From VGMD01 sp964552055 (GTDB lineage Bacteria; Chlamydiota; Chlamydiia; Chlamydiales; 2-12-FULL-49-11): a stretch of DNA of 13,163 nucleotides. The notes under the pieces are model-generated. The model did no database searches and had not been told where the DNA came from. It worked only from the letters and a program-made list of their open reading frames with translations. Numbering within the stretch: the first letter of the stretch is position 1; the number at the start of each line of letters is the position of its first letter. The translations under genes were made by a program, and so were the position numbers. This document shows, in pieces, positions 5,594 through 13,100 of the stretch. The stretch is taken from NCBI GenBank assembly GCA_964552055.1, contig CAZKFL010000045.1:1-13163 (forward strand), written 5' to 3'.

Positions 5594-7975
5594 ATGTTTG
5601 TTTCTTCCGGTGCTGGTGCTAGTAAAGATTTATCGATACATGCTCTTCCTCTGCCACTTCGACCTATTGCAGCTATTTTTGGATTGCTCACACTTGAAAA
5701 GGAGAGGTCTGGAGATTTTCTTGTTAAAATGATAAAAAAAACTGTAACGCACTTTAAATGTAGGGGTGATCATGTTCCCTCTTCGGAAATTGCCTTTTTT
5801 TTGAAATCTATAGAAGAAAAAATGTGTGGTGGAGTGGTATCTGATCGCTTATGGACATATTTTCTTGATGAGCAACCATTTAAAGAGGCTCTTCGTTCCT
5901 ATGATCAAATGAGTAGATTAATTGCAGGTAGTATTCAAGTAAAATTCACTAATATCATTAATGAATTATTGGTGATTGTTGATGAAAAAAAATTTAGAGG
6001 CGCTAATGAGACTTTGACTGGGATTTCTCGATTTATAGCAATTGAACATTTAGCAGTATTCGCAGAGCTTGTAGAAATGGGACTCGATCCACGATATGGG
6101 GAAATTTTCGAGAGTGCTGTGGATTTAAAGCTAGACGGAAGAGATAATATAAATAGAATTAGGATGTATGGAAAAGCATTATTGGGGATTGCTTATCAAA
6201 TTGAAGTGCTTTTAGACAGAGTATTTAACGCAACCTCACTATTGCATCCACTCAATGAGCCCATTTGTGCGAAAATATTAATGCTTTCAACCGAAACAGT
6301 TGTTGTACGCAATCCAAAATCATCTGCAGCAAAAAAGTTGGCTGCGAAAAGAAATGAAAGACTTGCTTCTGAAGAAATAGAACTTGCTAGAGAGGCAGGA
6401 AATATTCCAGGGAAAAAATCTGCATTGGCAGATTTAGAGTCAGCTCGAAAGTTAGCAGCACAAATGGTTGGAGTTGAAAATGCAGCTAGATATTTTGATC
6501 TGTTGCTAGATTTGCGAGATCTAGTAAAAACAATTATCTTGTCAGACGAGGTAATTTTTAATAATTTAGAAATGAAGTGTAGGTCTGAATTAAAAAGAGA
6601 ATTATCATCTTCTGCTAAATCCGATTTGCCGTTGCCAGTATCAGATACAGTTGAAGTGACTTGTAAAGAAGAAGGGGATGAGGAGTGTAGGGCTACAGTA
6701 GTTAAAGTTAAAGAGATCTCACGCGTTGCATTCCTAAGTGGTTTGGTAAGAGAGATTAGAATGAGTAAAGGGGTAGAAGAATCTTATATAAATGCTAAAG
6801 CTCATTTGGAAAACCTAACTTGCTTATTGGAAAATTTAAAAGTAACGATAAGACCTCTTGATTTATTTACAATAATTACTCAAGTAACACAAGTTATGGA
6901 GCAAATGCTTATTACTGTGACAAGACATTCTTTAAAGGATGATGATATAAGAACTCACAGCTTTGCCTATTTGCTTGTGCGTAATAAAAGCCCATCAATA
7001 TCAATTGAGGACCGAGAGCTTCTCTTAGAGCTTGATTTAGTCGAATTTGCTTCACGTCAGATGCAAAATTTTTCAAAGCTACATTTTGTAAAATATTTAA
7101 GAGCATTTGAGTTGCTTAATGAATGTGTTAAGCAATTTTTAGATCCAGATAGTGGTGATAGGGAGACATTAAAAAATGGCGTCCTAGATTTTGTTAAAAC
7201 ATATATCTCGCTTTTTAATAGACTTCATAGACCTCTTGGCGATAGTAGAACAGTTGATATTCGGATAATAGATGGTTTTTTTAGTTCGTTTTCTTCTGCA
7301 AGAGGATTAAGTGGAGGCGCCAGTGCCAGTGCAGGTGCAGGTGCAGGTCCAAGCGCAACTGGAGGGGCAGGTTTTGCGTTAGGTGAGCTAGAGATGTATG
7401 AAGATTTTTTTACTCCAATTAATGAAGATCTTGGTGCAAGGCCACCCTCTCCATTTTTAACAAATTTATTTGTACAGATAGGTCTTCTTAAAATTGAATT
7501 GAGCAGATTTGATCCCAAGTTAATGAATTTTAGGTTAGCTCGCGGGACAGTTCTCTGCTATCAATTTCTTGAAAACGTATGTGCCTATATATTAAATGAT
7601 TCAAAGATTGCTAGATATAACCATGATTTTAAACGAATGCCATTACCTGAAATGGGATTGACAGAGGAGGATTGGGCATTTTTAGAGTTAGGTAAGCAAG
7701 GGATGGGTGAAGCTCGTTATAAAGAGTTTCGTCGTGAGGGAGGGGCACTTACATCTGCAGATAAGGGAGCCAGTAGAGCTAGAGGGGGTGGGGCCAGTGC
7801 TTCAGGCAAGGCGTTAGGGGAAAGTGGTGTGGTCCGATCAAAAGCCGCAAGGATCGCTGAAGACAAGTTATTAGAAGTTTATACATTGACTCGGCAAATT
7901 GCTGTGAAAATGCTTAGAGCATCTGTAGGAGGAGCAGGAGGAGCAGGAGGAGCGGGGAGAGAACCGGGATCTTAG
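5594..7975 (+). CDS. large alpha-helical protein of unknown function with Ala/Gly/Ser linkers
   Basis: With the ATG at 5594 the product is 793 aa; a GTG at 5588 would add two residues but lies in the Shine-Dalgarno sequence. I do not recognise a family. The protein is mostly predicted helix with many charged and leucine residues. A Lys/Ala/Glu-rich stretch at about 241-293 is likely a long helix or coiled coil. Three low-complexity Ala/Gly/Ser segments, at about 573-593, 724-743 and 779-793 (the C-terminus), look like flexible linkers, and the first two bracket a separate domain of about 130 residues. There is no signal peptide, membrane helix, zinc cluster or obvious catalytic motif. The gap of 52 bp before the GTG has no clear promoter or terminator, so it may be read from the glycosyltransferase transcript. 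The size, helical make-up and linkers would suit a scaffold or secreted effector, but this is a guess. Confidence 0.8.
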   Translation: MFVSSGAGASKDLSIHALPLPLRPIAAIFGLLTLEKERSGDFLVKMIKKTVTHFKCRGDHVPSSEIAFFLKSIEEKMCGGVVSDRLWTYFLDEQPFKEALRSYDQMSRLIAGSIQVKFTNIINELLVIVDEKKFRGANETLTGISRFIAIEHLAVFAELVEMGLDPRYGEIFESAVDLKLDGRDNINRIRMYGKALLGIAYQIEVLLDRVFNATSLLHPLNEPICAKILMLSTETVVVRNPKSSAAKKLAAKRNERLASEEIELAREAGNIPGKKSALADLESARKLAAQMVGVENAARYFDLLLDLRDLVKTIILSDEVIFNNLEMKCRSELKRELSSSAKSDLPLPVSDTVEVTCKEEGDEECRATVVKVKEISRVAFLSGLVREIRMSKGVEESYINAKAHLENLTCLLENLKVTIRPLDLFTIITQVTQVMEQMLITVTRHSLKDDDIRTHSFAYLLVRNKSPSISIEDRELLLELDLVEFASRQMQNFSKLHFVKYLRAFELLNECVKQFLDPDSGDRETLKNGVLDFVKTYISLFNRLHRPLGDSRTVDIRIIDGFFSSFSSARGLSGGASASAGAGAGPSATGGAGFALGELEMYEDFFTPINEDLGARPPSPFLTNLFVQIGLLKIELSRFDPKLMNFRLARGTVLCYQFLENVCAYILNDSKIARYNHDFKRMPLPEMGLTEEDWAFLELGKQGMGEARYKEFRREGGALTSADKGASRARGGGASASGKALGESGVVRSKAARIAEDKLLEVYTLTRQIAVKMLRASVGGAGGAGGAGREPGS
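7319..7348 (+). repeat. in-frame hexanucleotide repeat coding an Ala-Ser/Ala-Gly linker
   Basis: Two gccagt units (7319-7330) are followed by three gcaggt units (7331-7348), giving Ala-Ser twice and Ala-Gly three times. The 6-bp unit keeps the frame when it expands or contracts, so the linker length can vary without breaking the gene. Confidence 0.75.
7928..7954 (+). repeat. in-frame 9-bp repeat coding Gly-Gly-Ala at the C-terminus
   Basis: Three tandem ggaggagca units (7928-7936, 7937-7945 and 7946-7954, the last ending g instead of a) encode GGA three times just before the stop codon. The very uniform codon choice suggests recent slippage or duplication. Confidence 0.8.
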
Positions 7976-8009
7976 GAATTGCGTTTAACGTATTATGCCT
8001 AAGAGGTCA

Positions 8010-8038
8010 TTGACTCTAAATGAGTGAGAAGATACAAT
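8010..8038 (+). promoter_or_regulatory. near-consensus housekeeping sigma promoter for the RING-like gene
   Basis: TTGACT (8010-8015) and TACAAT (8033-8038) are separated by exactly 17 nt; each hexamer matches the sigma70/sigma66 consensus at five of six bases. The start site would fall near 8045, giving a leader of about 45 nt. A short perfect dyad, gtca-t-tgac (8006-8014), overlaps the -35 and could be an operator, although it is too short to be sure. This is the best promoter in the window and makes the gene at 8090 an independent transcription unit. Confidence 0.65.
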
Positions 8039-8080
8039 TTTAGGACTATAAAATTGATATTTAGTCAGGTTTGGCTTTTT

Positions 8081-8084
8081 GAGG
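8081..8084 (+). promoter_or_regulatory. Shine-Dalgarno GAGG for the RING-like gene
   Basis: GAGG lies 5 nt before the ATG at 8090 and supports that start. It is one of only three convincing ribosome sites in the window. Confidence 0.6.
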
Positions 8085-8089
8085 TATAA

Positions 8090-9073
8090 ATGAAGATTTC
8101 TGAAGAGGGTTTTATCCTTGCTGGCCTTACAGCTATAAACTTAGCCTCTGCATTCATCGAGAAAAAGCGGTTAAGCTCTTTAAAATTTGAATCATTAGGG
8201 CAAAACGAGATCATAAAGACGATTAATCTCTATGCTCAAATTATGCCAGGCTTTTTAATTTATGTGGTAGGACCGATTTTTTCCATACCTTTATTTATAA
8301 ATATATTAGGATCGGATCTCCGTGCATGCATAGCATTTTCAGCTTCACTAACTGTCTCCGGAGCGCTTCTTTATGCAACATATAAAATTGCTCAGTTTAT
8401 AAGCGATAAATTAAAGCCTGCACCCATTGGAAATAGCCCAAATATAAAGTGGGAAGATTCTCGTGATAAAAAATTTCAAACGTTCAGCTCGCTTGCTTTG
8501 ACAATAGGCTGTGTTGCAATTGCAATTATTTTTTCATCTCCAGCTTTTGCAATTAATTCAGCAATATCAGCTTATGGCTTTTTGGCTAGCTCCAAACGAA
8601 GAGAGTTACAAATTCATCGTGAACACCAATTTCATGTAGTATCCGAAGACAGAAGTATCGTAATTAATGGATGTACAGTAAATTGCTATTTAGCATGCAT
8701 TCCCGTTAGAAATGCACCGAATGATGGTTGTGGAATTTGTCATACTGTTTCTCCTCTAAATGATCCACTTATCAAGCTCTGCAATATTGAAGACCATGCT
8801 TTTCACGCAAGCTGCGTTGCGGTTTGGTTAGATACTACCTTGCCCAACTTATTTGGGAGAGCAGATTTTCTAAGGGATTATTATGTAAATCATAACTCAA
8901 ATGGTAGTACTACAGTTATACCTTATTATAAGATTCAGATACCAAAAGATAACAATAAAATGTACTGCTGCTATTGCACAACACCCTCGATTGCAATTAC
9001 ACAGACAGTGGAAGTAGATGCAACCTATAATGGACGAAATGAAAGGATCGGAGGAACTCTTGTCTTTACTTAA
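8090..9073 (+). CDS. multi-pass membrane protein with a RING-H2-like zinc motif (putative E3 ubiquitin ligase effector)
   Basis: This is a 327-aa protein. Hydrophobic stretches lie at about 7-23, 48-72, 78-104 and 131-165; the second and third are only a few residues apart, like the bilobed hydrophobic domain of chlamydial inclusion-membrane proteins. After a basic segment (168-180) comes a cysteine/histidine set: C214-x2-C217, C231, H236-x2-H239-x2-C242 and C293-x2-C296, with W246-L247 after C242. This matches the RING-H2 order C-x2-C...C...H-x2-H-x2-C-x3-WL...C-x2-C. Deviations are a 4-residue C231-H236 gap (usually 1-3), a 50-residue C242-C293 gap (near or just above the usual maximum) and no proline in the last pair. 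RING-H2 proteins recruit E2 enzymes and transfer ubiquitin, a system bacteria generally lack, so I infer a membrane-inserted effector facing the host cytosol. A structural zinc domain without ligase activity is the alternative. The gene has its own promoter (8010-8038) and ribosome site. Confidence 0.83.
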   Translation: MKISEEGFILAGLTAINLASAFIEKKRLSSLKFESLGQNEIIKTINLYAQIMPGFLIYVVGPIFSIPLFINILGSDLRACIAFSASLTVSGALLYATYKIAQFISDKLKPAPIGNSPNIKWEDSRDKKFQTFSSLALTIGCVAIAIIFSSPAFAINSAISAYGFLASSKRRELQIHREHQFHVVSEDRSIVINGCTVNCYLACIPVRNAPNDGCGICHTVSPLNDPLIKLCNIEDHAFHASCVAVWLDTTLPNLFGRADFLRDYYVNHNSNGSTTVIPYYKIQIPKDNNKMYCCYCTTPSIAITQTVEVDATYNGRNERIGGTLVFT

Positions 9074-9126
9074 GTAACATAAGAAATTAATTTATTAAAT
9101 ATAGTTTAAGCTGTTATGAATAAATA

Positions 9127-12100
9127 ATGGCTTTTGGAAAACGATTTTACGTTTTTGCACTAATAATTTTTGTACATTTGGTGGCTGCTCCTCCTATCGC
9201 AGATAAAACCTGGGTTGCAGTAAGTCCTAATAATAATATGAATCTTGGTGCTAATTGGTATGAGTCAGGAGTTCCGACAGGTGCCGTACGTGTTATTTTT
9301 GATAGTTCTCGTGTGAACGTTGATCTAAGTCCTACGCAATCAAATGATAATTTTTCGGTCTGTTCCATTAATTTTCCAAATAGTGCATCGGTATTTGCAT
9401 TTCATTTTAATAATTGTAGTGTCGAACTGAACGGACTTGGTATTACTGGATTACAAACAAATGCCTCAATTCAGGCAACCAACACAAATAATACGAATAT
9501 CCTAGGAAATCAATTCTCATTTAACAGAGGTGCTGCTTCATCGTCTGGTAGTTCTGTTCTAAATATAACTAATACAGGATCCCAATTATCAAATAGTTCA
9601 GATGTTATTCTTGGTAATATGGGGAATCAATTCTTTGTAACCGGTCCTTTTTCTATGTCAAATGGAGGATCTCTTACTTTAACAAATACAGGAAGTGACA
9701 GTTCTCATAGTACTGGTAACAATCAAATTTCTTATTTGACTGAATATCAAGCGCAGTTTAATTCAACGAATGCGGTTGAAGATAATGTGACTATTTCACT
9801 TTCTAACACAGGTACATATAGTGGTAGCAATAGTTTAAATGGTAATATTGTCGGAGTTATACTGAATGGTCAGTATAAAAATGCAGGTGCATTTTCTTCG
9901 CGTAATACATGTGATTTTTCTGCAATAAATAGTGGAGTAAATAGTGGGTCATCTCAAGGTGGTAGTTCTATTGGGTTGATTGGATCTTCGCAAATGAGTT
10001 TTGGTAGTACATGTAGTTTGGGTAATTCTAATGCAATTGTAGTCTCAAATACCGGGGAAAATAGTGGAAGCAGTGGAAGCAGTGACAGTAATATACTGAA
10101 TATAGGGGATGTTTACGAGCATCAGTTATATGTAGATGGACAATTTTCTGCTGGTGATGATCTTAGCTTGACTGCAACAAATATCGGCATCGATAGTGGA
10201 AGCGGTAATGGACAGACATACGTGGGGTGCATTTCAAATATTAATATTGGTGAAGGCCACCAAGTAAAGTTTAATAATTCTTGCTCTGTTGGCAAGAATG
10301 CTGAATTTTACATTGAAAATAGAGGAACATGTAGTGGAAATAAAACAGGAAATCTTACGAATGTAGGGGTAATAAATGCTAATCAGATCATATTTAATGG
10401 GGAATTTCAGGCGGCTGACTTTTTAAATTTATCGTTATTAAATAGTGGTACGGATAGCAGTCATTCTATTACGACAAATACTACAGGAAATGTACAAGGT
10501 CAGCTTAAATTTGGCACGTCAGCTGTTATACAAGATCATGCAACCATTACTATAAACAATCAGGGGAATTTTAGTGGCGAGACTGGGGTTGCAAGTTACG
10601 TGGCTTCTGTAGGCATTCCGCAATTTCAAGCTATAAATGCCTTTTCAGCTGGCAATTCATTTTATTTACAAGTTGAAAATATAGGGGAAGACAGCGGGAC
10701 TGGCGCAGGGGATAATTTCATTGGTTCTATAGGAAGCGATCAAGTTAATTTTGAGGACTCTTGTACTTTAGGAGACGATGCGAGTATCATCATTTCTAAT
10801 ACAGGAACCAATAGTAATGAAAGCGCAAATAACAAAATAGGTTATGTCAATGATAACCAGTTCGAAGTAGGTGGAAATTTCACCTGCGGAACTAATTTAT
10901 ACATGTCTATTACCAACACGGCGACAAATACAGGTAATGAAACAAATTATATTGGGTATGTGGGAGGTTCTCAGGCATTATTTAATGGTACAGTGACTTT
11001 AGGTGATGGATCTGTTATTTCTACAACAAATCATGGGACTGTAGAAGCTGTGCAACTTTCTTTCAATCAAGGGTTTTCTGTTTCAAGTGGTAAAGTAACA
11101 ATACAAGTAATCAATGAGGGGACCCGAATTTCTGACATAGGTCTTTTTATGCAAGGTGCAAATTCAGGTGGTAATGCAAATATCGTGTTAGAAAATGCAA
11201 GACTTGATATTAATACAACTCCTGGCCCTTTTACAATTGGGGAACTCAATGGTGATGCTTCAAGTATTGTCAAATCCTCTCCACCTCTAATTATTGATAC
11301 GGATTCTTCTACAAATGGCATTTATTTAGGCGTTATTCAAAATTATCCAAGCATTGCTTCTTCATTAATCAAAGCGGGGCCTGGTATGCAGACCTTATCA
11401 GGTGTAAATACTTATACGGGTTTGACTTCTATTCAAGAAGGGATTTTATCGATAACCGGATCAATTGCGGGAGATCTTACAGTCAGTTCGGGAGGAAGTC
11501 TAAAGGGATCCGGAACAATTGATGGGACGACTATTATTGAAGATGGAGCTACACTTTCTCCTGGCAATTCAATTGGAACCATTCATCTCGGTAGCCTTCT
11601 TTTAAATTCCGGTTCAACAACTGCTATTGAAATAGATCCTAATGCATCCTCTAAAGTTCAAGTAATAGGAAGCGCTTTAGTTGATGGTGCATTACAAGTT
11701 ATACAAGATCAAGGGGTGTATCCACGAAAGGGAAGTTACCAGATTTTAACATCAAGTTCATTGGGTGGCGCCTTTTCATCTCTTAATACAATCCCTGGAT
11801 TTACCTTCAATTTAGCTTACCTTGAAAACGATATTTATTTAAATTACGTTTTAAATTTACCTACTGCGGGACTTTATGGAAATCTTCTGATTGTAGCAAA
11901 TTATTTAAATGCAGAAGCTCCAGCATCGAGTGAATTTATGTCTTTAGCAGCTCTTTCTGGAAATGAATTGAAACAGGCATTAAAAAGTGTATCGCCCTCT
12001 CGAAATGCATTCGGTCCATTTGTTACACAGCAAACTCTGTTTACAATATCAGATTTACTAAGTAATCACTTGAGTACCAAGCGATTTCTCGGTCAAAGTA

Positions 12101-13026
12101 ATCCCTCTTCATTTTCCCCAAAAATAGCTAGACTTGTTGCAGATGCTTCAAATCAATGTTTGCCAACTGATGTAAATGGAGAAGGTTCCCTTCCTTATGA
12201 AGTGTGGGTAAGTGGATTTGTTGAATTTGCACATCAAGATGCGAAGAATCACAATCCCTCTTTTAATTTTATATCTGAAGGAGCTCTCATTGCTTTTGAT
12301 TACAGTAAATTCTGTGATAAAATCATCGGTGGAGGCATTGGCTATGCTCATTCTCAAGTATATGATAGTTCACATATGGGAAAATCGCAAATTCCTTACT
12401 ACTTTGCAACACTCTATGGAAGTTTTCTGATAAATCGTTTTTATATTGAGCCAGGGTTTTTAGTAGCTTTTCATCAAATCCAGAGCAAGCGCAATATTTC
12501 GTATCCGGGAGTGAATGTTACAGCAAAAGGAAAAATGAACGGCTGGCAAATTGATCCCCACTTAAGCATTGGTTATGATATAGATACATCCTGGAGTGGC
12601 ATAGAACCATTCGCAGCTCTTGATTGGGTAGTCAATTGGGAAGGCGATTTAAATGAACACGGTGCTAGCGCTTTAGATATGAGGCAAAACGCGCACACAT
12701 CTTCGATGCTACAATCAGAAATAGGCATAAGATTATTCCAATCGATTTCTAGGACCTCTGGCCGCTATGGTATTAAAGAAGAGGCAAGCTATATTAATCG
12801 AGCGCCATTTGGTACGGGAAGCGTAACAGCCGCAATTGTAGGATCCCCCTCCTTTATGACCTTGCAATCACTTACAAACGTTCAAAACCTAGGCTCCATT
12901 ACCATCGAGCTATTTGCAGAAGTTGGTAAAAACAAAAATATCGTTATCAACTTAGGCTACGAAGGCGAGTTTAGTGCAAGCTACATATCCAATGAAGTCC
13001 TATTAAGAATAGCCAAACAATTCTAG
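9127..13026 (+). CDS. autotransporter (type V secretion) with repetitive beta-helix passenger
   Basis: This is a 1299-aa outer-membrane protein. Residues 1-25 form a signal peptide (KR at 5-6, then a hydrophobic core, cleavage near IA/DK). Residues 129-690 contain about 14 units of about 40 residues rich in Asn, Ser and Gly, typical of a right-handed beta-helix. Residues 745-777 match the autotransporter-associated beta-strand repeat (GxxTLSGxNTYTG core), followed by a GATLSPGNSIGTI stalk (807-819). Residues from about 1020 form the C-terminal translocator barrel with alternating hydrophobic strands, ending in IAKQF; terminal Phe is the usual outer-membrane assembly signal. The likely role is surface adhesion or host contact; no protease or esterase motif is seen. 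It lacks the abundant GGAI and FxxN motifs of chlamydial Pmp proteins. The ATG at 9127 has no Shine-Dalgarno sequence but is required for the signal peptide; its A is the last base of the stop of a three-codon upstream frame (9116-9127). Confidence 0.93.
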   Translation: MAFGKRFYVFALIIFVHLVAAPPIADKTWVAVSPNNNMNLGANWYESGVPTGAVRVIFDSSRVNVDLSPTQSNDNFSVCSINFPNSASVFAFHFNNCSVELNGLGITGLQTNASIQATNTNNTNILGNQFSFNRGAASSSGSSVLNITNTGSQLSNSSDVILGNMGNQFFVTGPFSMSNGGSLTLTNTGSDSSHSTGNNQISYLTEYQAQFNSTNAVEDNVTISLSNTGTYSGSNSLNGNIVGVILNGQYKNAGAFSSRNTCDFSAINSGVNSGSSQGGSSIGLIGSSQMSFGSTCSLGNSNAIVVSNTGENSGSSGSSDSNILNIGDVYEHQLYVDGQFSAGDDLSLTATNIGIDSGSGNGQTYVGCISNINIGEGHQVKFNNSCSVGKNAEFYIENRGTCSGNKTGNLTNVGVINANQIIFNGEFQAADFLNLSLLNSGTDSSHSITTNTTGNVQGQLKFGTSAVIQDHATITINNQGNFSGETGVASYVASVGIPQFQAINAFSAGNSFYLQVENIGEDSGTGAGDNFIGSIGSDQVNFEDSCTLGDDASIIISNTGTNSNESANNKIGYVNDNQFEVGGNFTCGTNLYMSITNTATNTGNETNYIGYVGGSQALFNGTVTLGDGSVISTTNHGTVEAVQLSFNQGFSVSSGKVTIQVINEGTRISDIGLFMQGANSGGNANIVLENARLDINTTPGPFTIGELNGDASSIVKSSPPLIIDTDSSTNGIYLGVIQNYPSIASSLIKAGPGMQTLSGVNTYTGLTSIQEGILSITGSIAGDLTVSSGGSLKGSGTIDGTTIIEDGATLSPGNSIGTIHLGSLLLNSGSTTAIEIDPNASSKVQVIGSALVDGALQVIQDQGVYPRKGSYQILTSSSLGGAFSSLNTIPGFTFNLAYLENDIYLNYVLNLPTAGLYGNLLIVANYLNAEAPASSEFMSLAALSGNELKQALKSVSPSRNAFGPFVTQQTLFTISDLLSNHLSTKRFLGQSNPSSFSPKIARLVADASNQCLPTDVNGEGSLPYEVWVSGFVEFAHQDAKNHNPSFNFISEGALIAFDYSKFCDKIIGGGIGYAHSQVYDSSHMGKSQIPYYFATLYGSFLINRFYIEPGFLVAFHQIQSKRNISYPGVNVTAKGKMNGWQIDPHLSIGYDIDTSWSGIEPFAALDWVVNWEGDLNEHGASALDMRQNAHTSSMLQSEIGIRLFQSISRTSGRYGIKEEASYINRAPFGTGSVTAAIVGSPSFMTLQSLTNVQNLGSITIELFAEVGKNKNIVINLGYEGEFSASYISNEVLLRIAKQF
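9511..11150 (+). repeat. coding repeat array: about 14 alternating 38-46-residue units in the autotransporter passenger
   Basis: Units start at Gln residues 129, 168, 208, 249, 289, 333, 379, 420, 459, 499, 539, 578, 616 and 643 of the protein. The shared pattern is Q-x-x-F ... G ... N-x-G-x-x-S-G ... I-G. Two types alternate: type A (168, 249, 333, 420, 499, 578) has GxFSAG-like then NxGxDSG, and type B (208, 289, 379, 459, 539) has FxxSCSLG-like then SNTGxxSG. The repeats are diverged at the DNA level, so they are old. The period of about 40 residues probably equals two beta-helix turns. Confidence 0.8.
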
Positions 13027-13100
13027 AATTAAGCACGATTAAAGTTGAAGTTGATAGCAATCGAATTTTGGCAGTGCAATATAAGTTAGGCTAAAAGGTT

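Noticed and set aside
7225..7518. Open frame on the - strand, Ala/Pro-rich
   Set aside because: It is the antisense shadow of the Ala/Gly linker repeats; it lies wholly within a long + gene and shows no coding features.
9070..9098. Promoter TTAAGT-N17-TATTAA before the autotransporter gene
   Set aside because: Only 3 and 4 bases match the two consensus hexamers, which is expected by chance in DNA this AT-rich.
12212..12430. Second + frame inside the barrel-coding region
   Set aside because: It overlaps the autotransporter frame completely, has no ribosome site, and its product has no recognisable features.
9127..13026. Chlamydial polymorphic outer-membrane protein (Pmp)
   Set aside because: The repeated GGAI/GGAL and FxxN motifs that define Pmps are missing; the repeats here follow a different pattern.
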